Below are positions 56,058 through 64,000 of a stretch of 64,000 nt of DNA, piece by piece. The stretch lies in contig NZ_CP102772.1 in NCBI RefSeq assembly GCF_026020075.1, positions 4,926,501 through 4,990,500 on the forward strand. Reading direction: 5' to 3'. Below the pieces are notes generated by a model that was not told the origin of the DNA, did not search any database, and worked only from the letters and a program-made list of their open reading frames with translations. The position numbers and the translations under genes were made by a program. This stretch comes from Bosea sp. NBC_00550 (GTDB lineage: Bacteria > Pseudomonadota > Alphaproteobacteria > Rhizobiales > Beijerinckiaceae). Positions within the stretch are counted from its first letter, which is position 1. Every line of letters starts with the position of its first letter.

Positions 56058-56926
56058 CCTGCCCTCCTGCCTTCGAAGGCGGCCTGCCAGCGCCGCCCGA
56101 GGACGCTGATCGCGATGACATTCAGAGTGATGGCGAGGCCGGGCCAGACCCCGATCCACCAGGCGACCCGCAGGTAGTTGCGCGCCTCCGCCAGCATCGC
56201 CCCCCATTCCGGCGCCGGCGGCTGCGGGCCCATGCCGAGGAAGCTGAGGCCGGCGGCGCCGATGATCGCGGTGCCGAGGCCGATAGTGGCGAGGATCGGC
56301 ACCTGCGCGACGGCATGCGGCAACACATGGCGCAGCACGAGGACCGTTCTGCTGAGGCCGAAGGTCCTGGCCTGCTCGACATAGCCGCTTCTGGCGATGA
56401 CGAAGGTCTGCGCGCGGACGACGCGGGCAAAGCGCGGGATGAAGGCGACCCCGAGCGCGAAGATCAGGTTGGTCGTGCCGGGCCCGGTGAAGGAGATCAG
56501 CACCAGCGCCAGCAACAGGTCCGGAAAGGCCGAGACCACATCGAGAAAGCGGGTGATGATCTCGTCGACGAGGCCGCGGGACAGGCCGGCGAGGAGGCCG
56601 AGGGCAGAGCCGACCGTCGCGGCGAGGGCGACGGCGCTGACGCCGATCAGGATCGAATAGCGCGCGCCGTGGACGACGCGCGAGAAGACATCCCGCCCGA
56701 GATGATCGGTGCCGAACCAATGCTCCCATGAAGGAGGAAGCTGCGCTTGCAGCGGATCCGCGGCGATGGGGTCGGCCATGGCCAGAAGCGCCGGCCAGAA
56801 GGTCGCGACGGCGACGAAGGTCAGGAAGAGACCAGCCAGGCCGATACCGGGATTTGACGAAAGGAAGCCCAGTAACGAGCGGCGGCGCTCGGCTTCGCCC
56901 TCCACAGATGCCGGAAGCGCGCTCAT
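56054..56926 (-). CDS. Opp/Dpp-type ABC transporter permease (DppC-like, second operon)
   Basis: Permease of 290 aa: EHWFGTDHLGRDVFSRVVHG, EAA-type loop GYVEQARTFGLSRTVLVLRHVLPH, C-terminal membrane segment. Coupled by 4-base overlaps to both neighbours. Confidence 0.9.
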   Translation of the reverse strand: MSALPASVEGEAERRRSLLGFLSSNPGIGLAGLFLTFVAVATFWPALLAMADPIAADPLQAQLPPSWEHWFGTDHLGRDVFSRVVHGARYSILIGVSAVALAATVGSALGLLAGLSRGLVDEIITRFLDVVSAFPDLLLALVLISFTGPGTTNLIFALGVAFIPRFARVVRAQTFVIARSGYVEQARTFGLSRTVLVLRHVLPHAVAQVPILATIGLGTAIIGAAGLSFLGMGPQPPAPEWGAMLAEARNYLRVAWWIGVWPGLAITLNVIAISVLGRRWQAAFEGRRAG

Positions 56927-57939
56927 CGGGCGCTCTCCCGGCTCTCGTCACGCAGGCGGGGGTCGAGCAGCAGATAGAGCACGTCCACCAGCGTGCTCAG
57001 CGTCACATAGGTGAAGGCGGAGAGGATCGCGACGGCCAGCACCACCGGCATGTCGTGGCCGAGGACGGCCTCGACGGTGATGCGGCCGAGCCCTGGCCGG
57101 CCGAACACCGACTCCGTGATGACGGCGCCCGACAAAAGGCTGCCGACCAGCCAGCCCGTCAGCGTCACGGCGGGCAAGGCCGCGTGGCGCAGCCCGTGCC
57201 GCAGCCGCAGCACGAGGCCGCTCGTGCCCCAGCTGCGGACGGTCAGCGCGAACGGCTCCTCGAGCGCGCGCTCCAGCCCTTGCCGCAGCACCTGTCCCAC
57301 CACCGCTCCCAGCGGCAGCCCGAGCGACAGCGCGGGCAGCACCAGCGCCGAGAAGCTTCTGTCGCCCGATACGGGAAAGAGCTTGAGCGTGAAGGAAAAG
57401 AGATAGAGCAAGAGGATGCCGAGCCAGAAAGATGGCGTCGAAACAAGCGTCAGCTCCAGTGCGCCGGCGACGCTGCGTGGAATGCGCCGGCCGGCCGTCA
57501 GGACCGCGCTCACCACCGCGAACACGATCGCGACGACGAGCGCGGCCGCGGTCAGCTTCAATGTCGGCAGGATCTGCGAAAGCACGAGCTGCGAGACATC
57601 GGTCTGGAGGATGTAGGAGCGCCCGAAATCGCCGTGGAGGATACGCGTGAGATAGCTGAGATACTGCGACAGCAACGGCTCATCGAGGCCCCATTCGGCG
57701 CGGATCGCCGCTTCCACTTCGGGCGTGCGCAACTGCTCGCCGATCAGCAGGCTGACGATGTCGCCCGGCGCCAGATGCAGGCTGACGAAGCTCAACGTCA
57801 CGGCGGCCCAGAGCACGAGCAGGCCGGAACCGACCCGGCCCGCGATCTGCGCCGTCAGGCCGTTGCGCCGCAGCCGGAACGGGCGGGATGCGCCAAGGGC
57901 GGGCGCGGGGTTGATGGCCGAGGTATTATGGGAATCCAT
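56923..57939 (-). CDS. Opp/Dpp-type ABC transporter permease (DppB-like, second operon)
   Basis: Permease of 338 aa with a cytosolic N-terminal extension of about 30 residues, first membrane segment, HLAPGDIVSLLIG, ILHGDFGRSY, and C-terminal VLYLLLDPRL. The ATG at 57939 follows the binding-protein gene by 62 bases. Confidence 0.9.
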   Translation of the reverse strand: MDSHNTSAINPAPALGASRPFRLRRNGLTAQIAGRVGSGLLVLWAAVTLSFVSLHLAPGDIVSLLIGEQLRTPEVEAAIRAEWGLDEPLLSQYLSYLTRILHGDFGRSYILQTDVSQLVLSQILPTLKLTAAALVVAIVFAVVSAVLTAGRRIPRSVAGALELTLVSTPSFWLGILLLYLFSFTLKLFPVSGDRSFSALVLPALSLGLPLGAVVGQVLRQGLERALEEPFALTVRSWGTSGLVLRLRHGLRHAALPAVTLTGWLVGSLLSGAVITESVFGRPGLGRITVEAVLGHDMPVVLAVAILSAFTYVTLSTLVDVLYLLLDPRLRDESRESAR

Positions 57940-58001
57940 GCTCTTCCGTTCCTGCGATCATCGGCCGGCATGCACCGGCCGAAGAGGAGTCGAGAGATCG
58001 G

Positions 58002-59624
58002 CTATTCGCTGCGCCAGAGGTCGTAGGCGCTCTCGGGCATCTGCTTGAACGGACGGAAACCGATACCCTTGACGTAGCTCGCCGCCGCGACCTGATCCTC
58101 CGGCTCGTAGAGCGGCAGGGCATAGGCCTGGTCGAGGATCGCGAAGCGCTGCAGCCTGGCGTAGAGCTCGAAGCGCTTCTTGTGATCGAGCGTCGAGGCG
58201 GCTTCCTTCAGCCACTGCGACAGTTCCGGCGCGGCCGCACGGCTGTAATTGATCGAGCCACCCCGATCGACCGGCAGATAGTGATACTCGATGTCGATGG
58301 CGTCGGTCGGCGTGTTGGAATTGGCGATCGATCCGAACTGACCGGTCTTGCGCCGCTCCGTGTAGGTGCCGGCGTCGACGAAGACGATGGCGAGATCGAT
58401 GCCGGCATTCTGCCGTGCCTGCGCCTGCAATGCCTGCAGCAACACGTCGCGCTGGTCGCGCACGGTCGCCTGGGCCTGCACGACTTCGATCGTCAGCCGT
58501 TTTCCATCCTTCGTGCGGAAACCCTGCGGGTCGCGGCTGGTCCAGCCGGCCTCGTCGAGCAATTGGTTGGCGCGTTTCGGATCGGCGCCGTAGCTCTTCT
58601 CGATGGTCTTGTCGTAGAACTGCGTATCGACGGGCGAGGTGATGCCCCAGGCTCGGGTGCGCTCGCCGCGATAGACCGATTTCAGGACGCCATCGACGTC
58701 GATGGCGGCGATCAGGGCCTTGCGGACCCTGACATCCTCGGTCGGTCCCCAGGTGACATTGAGGAACAGCGAATAGGGCGTGCCGGTGTTGAGCGCCGTC
58801 TGGTAGCTGAAATCGGCATGGCCCTTGAACAGGCCGGCATCGTTGCCCGAGACGCCCTCGATCACATCAACCTGACCGGAGCTGAGGGCGCCCGTGGGCA
58901 CCGACGATTCCGGCAGGAAGCGATAGGTGACCTCGTCGAGATAGGCGGGTCCCTGATGGCCTGCATTGGCGGGCGCCCAGTTATAGTCGGGATTCCTGGC
59001 GAACCGGATTTCCTGCCCCTTCGCATAGCGCTTCAGGATGAAGGGGCCGGTCCCGGCGATCTCCGGCCCGCCTGATTTGAGCTGACCGGATGCGAAGGCG
59101 CCGGGCGAGAGGAGTTCGAGCCCGGCCGCGTAGTCGAGAAAGGGCGCGTAGACCCGGTCGAGCGTGAAGGAGACGGTGCGCTCGTCTGGTGTCTTGATGT
59201 CGATGATGCGGGCGACGGGGCCGGCGCTCACGCTCCCGGAATAGGTCGCGTCCTTCAGCCTGGCGAAGTTCGTCGCGACGGCGGCGGCATTGAACGCCTG
59301 GCCGTCCGTGAATGTCACGCCGTCGCGCAGCCTGAACGTGTAGGTCCGCCCGTCCTCGGAAATATCGTAGTCGGTCGCGAGCCAGGGCACATAGCCGCCC
59401 TCAGCGGTGCGAGCGAGCAGCGATTCATAGGCGTTGCGCAGCAGGAGCTTGGTCTTGTCCTGTCCGTTCAGCTGCGGGTTGAGCGTGGCGGGCTCGGTCT
59501 CGACACCCCAGGTCAGCTTGCCGCCGCTGACGGGCTTCCTGTCGCTCGCCAGGGCGGGCGCGCAAAGGGCAGTCGCCGCCAGGAGCACGGCGCCCAGGCT
59601 CAGAAAATGCCTGCGTACGAGCAT
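58002..59624 (-). CDS. Opp/Dpp-type solute-binding protein (tandem copy B)
   Basis: Family 5 binding protein, 540 aa. N-terminus with RRHFLSLGAVLL, possible Tat or Sec signal, cleavage near ALA-S. Mature start GGKLTWGVETEPATLNPQLNGQ. It is closely similar along its length to the adjacent copy at 59680-61311, including YNWAPANAGHQGPAYLD and VDVIEGVSGNDAGLF. GGAG precedes the ATG. The start at 59624 is chosen at the signal peptide; the open frame upstream belongs to another frame's shadow. Confidence 0.88.
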   Translation of the reverse strand: MLVRRHFLSLGAVLLAATALCAPALASDRKPVSGGKLTWGVETEPATLNPQLNGQDKTKLLLRNAYESLLARTAEGGYVPWLATDYDISEDGRTYTFRLRDGVTFTDGQAFNAAAVATNFARLKDATYSGSVSAGPVARIIDIKTPDERTVSFTLDRVYAPFLDYAAGLELLSPGAFASGQLKSGGPEIAGTGPFILKRYAKGQEIRFARNPDYNWAPANAGHQGPAYLDEVTYRFLPESSVPTGALSSGQVDVIEGVSGNDAGLFKGHADFSYQTALNTGTPYSLFLNVTWGPTEDVRVRKALIAAIDVDGVLKSVYRGERTRAWGITSPVDTQFYDKTIEKSYGADPKRANQLLDEAGWTSRDPQGFRTKDGKRLTIEVVQAQATVRDQRDVLLQALQAQARQNAGIDLAIVFVDAGTYTERRKTGQFGSIANSNTPTDAIDIEYHYLPVDRGGSINYSRAAAPELSQWLKEAASTLDHKKRFELYARLQRFAILDQAYALPLYEPEDQVAAASYVKGIGFRPFKQMPESAYDLWRSE

Positions 59625-59679
59625 TGCAGTTCTATCTCCGTATCGATCGGCGGCGAGCGCGGGTTTCGGCAATGCGGGC

Positions 59680-61311
59680 TCAGCCCTGCAGCCAGATGTC
59701 GTAGGCGTTCTCTGGAAGGCGCTTGAACGGGCGGAAACCCACGCCCTTGACCCGCGCGGAAGCCGCGATCTGATCGTCGGGCACATAGAGCGGCAGGCCG
59801 TAAGCCTGCTCCAGCAGGGCGAAACGCTGGAGGCGAGCGTAGATTTCGAAGCGCTTCTTCGCGTCGAGCGTCGAGGCCGCTTCGTCAAGCCATGCCGATA
59901 TCTCGGGGGCTTCGGTGCGGCTGTAGTTGATCGAGCCGCCCTTATCGCGGGGCAGGTAGTGGAAATAGATCGTGACGCCGTTTTCCTGCGTCGTGGTCGA
60001 GTTCGGGATGATGCCGTACTGGCCGTCGTTCTGCCGGGTCGTGTAGGTGCCGGCGTCGACATAGCGCAGCACCAGGTCGAGCCCGGCATTCTGTCGCGCC
60101 TGGGCCTGCACGGCCTGAAGCAGGATGTCGCGCTGGTCGCGCAACGTCGCCTGCGACTGGACGATCTCGATCGTCAGGCGCTTGCCGTTCTTCGTGCGGA
60201 AGCCCTCCGCATCGCGGCTGTTCCAGCCGGCCTCGTCGAGCAGCTGGTTCGCGCGCTTCGGGTCGAAGCCATAGCTGCCTTCGATGCTGCGGTCGTAGAA
60301 ATCGGTGTCGGCCGGGGTGAGGATGCCCCAGGCGCGCTGGCGTTCGCCGCGATAGACGGAGCGGATGACCCGCTCGACATCGACGGCGGCGAGGACGGCC
60401 TGCCGGACCCGGACATCCTCGCTCGGTCCCTGGGCCACGTTCAGGTAGAGCGTGTAGGGCGTGCCGGTATTGAGCGCGCTTTGATACGTGAATTCGGGAT
60501 TGTCCTTGAACAGCCCGGCGTCGTTGCCGGATATGCCCTCGATCACGTCGACCTGGCCCGAGGTCAGCGCGCCGGTCCGCACTGCGGCTTCGGGCAGGAA
60601 CCGGTAGGTGACGCTGTCGAGATAGGCGGGCCCCTGATGCCCGGCATTGGCCGGCGCCCAGTTATAGGCGGGGTTCCTGACGAAACGGATCTCCTGGCCC
60701 TTCACATAGCGCTCGATCCTGAAGGGGCCTGTTCCGGCGATCTCCGACCCGCCGGCCTTGAGCTGCGCCGAAGCAAATGATTTCGGCGACAGGATCTCGA
60801 TCCCCGCCGCGCCGTCGAGGAAGGGGGCGTAGACCCGGCTGAGCTTCAGGACGAGCGTGCGGGCGTCGACGGCGATGGCCTCGGAGACATGCGAGACATG
60901 GCCGGCGCTGATGCTGCCCGAATAGGTCGGTTCCTTCAGCTTGGCGAAGTTCAGGGCGACGGCGGCGGCATCCAGCTTCTCGCCATCGTGGAACGTCACG
61001 TCGTCCCTGAGCGTGAAGGTGTAGGTCCTGCCGTCTTCCGAGATGGCGTAGTCCTTCGCCAGCCAGGGCACGTAGCCGCCATCCGGCGTGCGGGCGAGCA
61101 GCGTCTCATAGGCGTTGCGCAGGACGAGCTTGGCCTTCGCCTGGCCGTTGAGATGGGGGTTGAGGGTGCTGGGCTCGGTCTCCACCCCCCAGGTCAGGGA
61201 GCCGCCCCTGACCGGCGCTCCCTTTGTCTGCGCGCTGGCCTGACGCAGGCCGGTGGCCGCCGACAGGGCTGCCGCTCCCGCCCCGCCCAGAAGCGTTCTT
61301 CTCGTGACCAT
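59680..61311 (-). CDS. Opp/Dpp-type solute-binding protein (tandem copy A)
   Basis: Family 5 binding protein, 543 aa, with a Tat-type signal (MVTRRTLLGGAGAAALS, cleavage near ASA-Q). Mature start GGSLTWGVETEPSTLNPHLNGQ. Tandem paralog of the next gene; both precede a single set of permeases and ATPases, so they probably deliver different ligands to one importer. It lies 23 bases after the LLM gene in the operon. Confidence 0.88.
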   Translation of the reverse strand: MVTRRTLLGGAGAAALSAATGLRQASAQTKGAPVRGGSLTWGVETEPSTLNPHLNGQAKAKLVLRNAYETLLARTPDGGYVPWLAKDYAISEDGRTYTFTLRDDVTFHDGEKLDAAAVALNFAKLKEPTYSGSISAGHVSHVSEAIAVDARTLVLKLSRVYAPFLDGAAGIEILSPKSFASAQLKAGGSEIAGTGPFRIERYVKGQEIRFVRNPAYNWAPANAGHQGPAYLDSVTYRFLPEAAVRTGALTSGQVDVIEGISGNDAGLFKDNPEFTYQSALNTGTPYTLYLNVAQGPSEDVRVRQAVLAAVDVERVIRSVYRGERQRAWGILTPADTDFYDRSIEGSYGFDPKRANQLLDEAGWNSRDAEGFRTKNGKRLTIEIVQSQATLRDQRDILLQAVQAQARQNAGLDLVLRYVDAGTYTTRQNDGQYGIIPNSTTTQENGVTIYFHYLPRDKGGSINYSRTEAPEISAWLDEAASTLDAKKRFEIYARLQRFALLEQAYGLPLYVPDDQIAASARVKGVGFRPFKRLPENAYDIWLQG

Positions 61312-61334
61312 GGCGTCGTTCCTTTTTTGCAGCG

Positions 61335-62339
61335 TCAGGCGGCGAGGGAGGCTTGGGCCGCGGCCGCCAGCAGTTCGATCGTCTTCAGGCGCCAGGCGCC
61401 TTCGGTGACGGGGCAATCGACGATGAACTCGTCGATGCCGAAAGCCCGGTGCAAACGCTGCAACCCGGCATGGACCTGCGCCGGCGCGCCGCGCAGGAGG
61501 AGCGAGCTGCGCTCCTCGATGCGGTATTGCCGAGAGCCCGTTTGCCGGACGTATTCGAGGGCCTGCTCCCGGCTGGTGACGTTGACGCCCTGGCCGTTCT
61601 CTATGTCGACGCGGAAGCGGCGCGTGTCGGGCGCCAGACTCTGGGCCAGATCATCCGTTTCGGCCGTGACGACACCTACGGCCAGCAACACCGAGGTGCC
61701 GCCGGCATCGCGATAGGCCGCAACGGCTTCGCCGATGGCGGCTTCGTCGCCGTGGATATGGCCGGGATAGACGAAGCTCCAGCCGAGACGGGCCGCGAGC
61801 CTCGCGCTTTCGCTGCTCGCACCGAGCAGAAAGCGTTCCGCAGGCTGCGCCGGCGCCGGAAAGGCGGCGAGCTGGTTGCCGGCATCGCTGCCGTCATGAT
61901 GTTCGCGAAGGAAGCGGTCGAGCTCGGTGAGCTGCGCTTCGAAACCGGGCTTGCGGGCGGGGTCGTAGGCGCCCTGCAAGGCGTGGGTCGAGAGCGGCAT
62001 GCCGCCGGGCGCCTTGCCGATGCCGATGTCGACGCGGCCGGGCGCCAGCGCGGCCAGGAGGTTGAAGTTCTCGGCCACCTTGTAGGCGCTGTAGTGCTGG
62101 AGCATCACGCCGCCGGAGCCGATCCTGATGCGGTTGGTATGCGCCAGCAGAAAGCTGATCAGCACCTCCGGAGACGAGCTCGCCAGCTTCGCAGAGTTGT
62201 GATGCTCGGCCACCCAGAAGCGGGCGAAACCCAGCTCCTCCGCCGTTTTTGCCAGCAGAAGCGTCCGCGAAAGCGCTTCGCCGGCGGCCTCCTTCGCCTG
62301 CAGGGGACTCTTGTCGAGGAAGCTCAGTTTGTAGGGCAT
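61335..62339 (-). CDS. LLM flavin oxidoreductase, MsnO8-like (3)
   Basis: Single-component-size luciferase-like protein of 334 aa. FLDKSPL at the start, ELGFARFWVAEHHNS, RIRIGSGGVMLQHYSAYKVAENF and PGRVDIGIGKAPGG are typical of the MsnO8-like LLM group. It is the first gene of the operon running down to 53030, behind the putative Rrf2 site at 62383-62399. ATG 62339 fits the family; 24 codons upstream are open but AT-rich and contain the operator. Substrate unknown. Confidence 0.88.
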   Translation of the reverse strand: MPYKLSFLDKSPLQAKEAAGEALSRTLLLAKTAEELGFARFWVAEHHNSAKLASSSPEVLISFLLAHTNRIRIGSGGVMLQHYSAYKVAENFNLLAALAPGRVDIGIGKAPGGMPLSTHALQGAYDPARKPGFEAQLTELDRFLREHHDGSDAGNQLAAFPAPAQPAERFLLGASSESARLAARLGWSFVYPGHIHGDEAAIGEAVAAYRDAGGTSVLLAVGVVTAETDDLAQSLAPDTRRFRVDIENGQGVNVTSREQALEYVRQTGSRQYRIEERSSLLLRGAPAQVHAGLQRLHRAFGIDEFIVDCPVTEGAWRLKTIELLAAAAQASLAA

Positions 62340-62382
62340 CCGTGCTCGCCGGCGGCATTGACAGTCGGTAATGTTCGAATAG

Positions 62383-62399
62383 TCTATAGAATTAATAGA
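62383..62399. promoter_or_regulatory. Putative Rrf2 operator upstream of LLM-importer operon
   Basis: TCTATAGAATTAATAGA, with 5-bp arms TCTAT / ATAGA, lies between the divergent LLM (minus) and GNAT (plus) genes. It matches the site at 52406-52422 at 15 of 17 positions and may control both directions. Confidence 0.55.
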
Positions 62400-62455
62400 T
62401 TGATTGATCAAGCGGCGTCGGACCTGGGCTCGCTGCGGTGACTTCGGAGAATGCT

Positions 62456-63082
62456 ATGGCTGACCTGTTCGTGCGGTCGTCACCCCTGGACCCCGCCGCG
62501 GAGGCGCTTCTGGAGGGGCTCGTTGCGGAGTATGACGGGCGATATGGCCCGGCGAGCCGACCCGGTGGCGCCCGCTCCGAGATATTGCGCTACCCGCCAG
62601 AAGCTTTCGCGCCCCCGTTCGGCAACTTTCTGCTTTTGCAGCGCGATGGCGAAACGATCGCGGGCGGGGCGTTCATGAGCCATGACGACGAGACGGCGGA
62701 GTTCAAGCGCATATGGACGCGCCCGGACCTTCGGCGCCAAGGGCTCGCTCGGCAGATTGTGCTGGCGCTCGAGGAGAGTGCCGGGGAGCTCGGCTATACC
62801 CGGGCCTACCTGACCACCGGCTTCCGGCAGCCCGAAGCGTCAGCGTTGTACATCGCCCTCGGCTATCGGCCGCTCTTCGACACGGCCGTGGATCCGACGC
62901 TCTACCGCTCCTTGCCCTTCGAGAAGCATATCGGCGCAAAGGCGGGACAGGTCGGCACCTATCCGATCTATGCGCCCGCTGCATCCCTGGAAGAAGCGAC
63001 GAAGCGGGTCGCAGCGATCAAGGCCGAGCAAGAGGCGAAGGTGTCCTACCGGCTCGCGACCTATCGGGCTTCGGCGGCTTAA
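62456..63082 (+). CDS. GNAT-family acetyltransferase
   Basis: Protein of 208 aa with the acetyl-CoA-binding motif RPDLRRQGLARQIV (about residues 89-102) and GGAFMSHDDETAEFKRIW before it. The C-terminal part after about 150 extends beyond the usual GNAT domain. GGAG precedes the ATG. It is divergent from the LLM-importer operon and followed by another LLM gene, so it may acetylate an intermediate or detoxify a product of sulfur-compound cleavage; that is inference. Confidence 0.83.
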   Translation: MADLFVRSSPLDPAAEALLEGLVAEYDGRYGPASRPGGARSEILRYPPEAFAPPFGNFLLLQRDGETIAGGAFMSHDDETAEFKRIWTRPDLRRQGLARQIVLALEESAGELGYTRAYLTTGFRQPEASALYIALGYRPLFDTAVDPTLYRSLPFEKHIGAKAGQVGTYPIYAPAASLEEATKRVAAIKAEQEAKVSYRLATYRASAA

Positions 63083-63100
63083 GCAGATCGGAATGTGACG

Positions 63101-64000
63101 ATGACGCAGAAACCTCCCTTGTTGCTCGGTCTCGGATTGGATGCCGGCGCCCATCGCGAAGCAGACCGGCCCGACTGGCGCGAGTTCTGGAACGACCTCA
63201 TCGCGCGGCTCGATGGGGTCGCGGAATTCCTGACTTTGGAAGATGGCTTTGCCCGTCCCGGCGACGACGGTCTCGACGCGCTCCTTCTGGCCAATTGGCT
63301 TGCGCCCCGAAGCCGCGAGATCGGCATCATTGCGGGAGCGCCGATAAACTTCGTCGAGCCTTTCCACGTCTCGACGGCGATCGCCACGCTGGACTATGTG
63401 AGCGACGGCAGGGCCGGGCTTCTGGCCCAGCGCTTCGACGAGAAGCGCAGCCTCGAGGCCAGCAGCGCGATCGGCACGCTGAAGGGCTTTCCAACTGTCG
63501 ACCAGTCGTCGCTGGACCGCGACGCGCTGGACGCCGTGGATGTCGTCAGGCGGCTCTGGGACAGCTGGGAGGTCGACGCGGTCATTCGCGACACGGAAAG
63601 CCAGCGCTTCGTCGATGGCGCGAAGCTCCACTACATCGACTTCCAAAGCGCCGAGTTCCGCGTGCTCGGCCCGTCGATCACGCCGAGGCCGCCCCAGGGC
63701 CAGCCTGTCGTCGCGGTAAGCTGGACGGCGGAAACGGATCCGGCCTTCGCGCGCGCCGCCGACGTGGTCTTCGTGTCGGCCAAGGGCGATTTTGCCGAAA
63801 CGGTCGCGAAGCTTCGCAACAGCGATGCGGTGAAGGGACCTGTCGTCATCGCCGATATAGGGATCGGTCCAGATCGGAGCGCCGCCGAGGATCTGGTCGC
63901 CGCCGCCGCGATCGCAAGCTCGAGCGGAGCCCAAGGTGTCCGCCTCGTTCTGTCCCATCCCCACTCGCAGATTGAGCGTGTCATCGGCACGCTGGTGCCA
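63101..64000 (+). CDS. LLM flavin oxidoreductase (4), cut by window edge
   Basis: The frame is open from ATG 63101 to the right edge (300 codons, no stop). The visible part starts PPLLLGLGLDAGAHREA and contains FVEPFHVSTAIATLDYVSDGRAGLLAQRF, typical of luciferase-like monooxygenases, then VDVVRRLWDSWEVDAV and VVAVSWTAETDPAFARAADVVF. It starts 18 bases after the GNAT gene and is likely co-transcribed. A GTG two codons earlier is an alternative start. The C-terminus lies outside the window. Confidence 0.85.
   Translation, partial: MTQKPPLLLGLGLDAGAHREADRPDWREFWNDLIARLDGVAEFLTLEDGFARPGDDGLDALLLANWLAPRSREIGIIAGAPINFVEPFHVSTAIATLDYVSDGRAGLLAQRFDEKRSLEASSAIGTLKGFPTVDQSSLDRDALDAVDVVRRLWDSWEVDAVIRDTESQRFVDGAKLHYIDFQSAEFRVLGPSITPRPPQGQPVVAVSWTAETDPAFARAADVVFVSAKGDFAETVAKLRNSDAVKGPVVIADIGIGPDRSAAEDLVAAAAIASSSGAQGVRLVLSHPHSQIERVIGTLVP

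Overview
The window is GC-rich (mid-60s percent by eye), densely coded DNA typical of a metabolically versatile alphaproteobacterium. Gene content and style (Hyphomicrobiales-type phosphonate genes, many Opp/Dpp-type ABC operons, many LysR regulators, a SAM-II-type riboswitch) suggest Hyphomicrobiales, perhaps a Bosea-like organism. The genus is inference. I see no tRNA, rRNA, CRISPR array, phage gene or intact insertion sequence.

Region 1 (1-14188) is a 2-aminoethylphosphonate (AEP) locus. It holds a PhnE permease and the PhnW-PhnA-PhnY pathway: AEP to phosphonoacetaldehyde to phosphonoacetate to acetate plus phosphate. It also holds an AEP ABC importer (binding protein, ATPase, double-length permease), a metallophosphoesterase, two LysR regulators, a PbfA-like PLP lyase expected to feed (R)-1-hydroxy-AEP into phosphonoacetaldehyde, and a D-2-hydroxyacid dehydrogenase of unknown role.

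Region 2 (14138-19329, minus strand) is a one-carbon operon: a DeoR-type regulator, a dimethylglycine/sarcosine dehydrogenase with a folate-binding GcvT module, PurU, and a folD gene broken by one apparent extra base.

Region 3 (19666-28602) is an Opp/Dpp-type importer operon on the minus strand. It includes a fused permease-ATPase, a DadA-type oxidase and an M14-type deacylase, with a divergent LysR gene. Region 4 (28699-39074) carries a second LysR gene and a plus-strand operon: importer, two paralogous FAD amino-acid-oxidase-like enzymes, an opine-dehydrogenase-like enzyme, and a binding protein whose lobes look circularly permuted. A repeated GATCTATNTCAA motif links the two regions.

Region 5 (39641-43617) is a small plus-strand envelope group: a membrane-anchored coiled-coil protein with tandem 81-residue repeats and a Sel1-like end, a TAXI-type solute-binding protein without permease, a secreted protein of unknown function, and a periplasmic DsrE-like protein.

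Region 6 (43747-64000) looks like an organosulfur-acquisition island. It has two Opp/Dpp-type operons, one preceded by a SAM-II-type riboswitch, a terminator and a 33-codon ORF. It also has four luciferase-like flavin monooxygenases (the last cut by the window edge), a flavin reductase, an Rrf2 regulator with four cysteines, an RBBP9-type hydrolase and a GNAT acetyltransferase. The assignment to sulfur rests on the riboswitch and enzyme families; the substrates are unknown.
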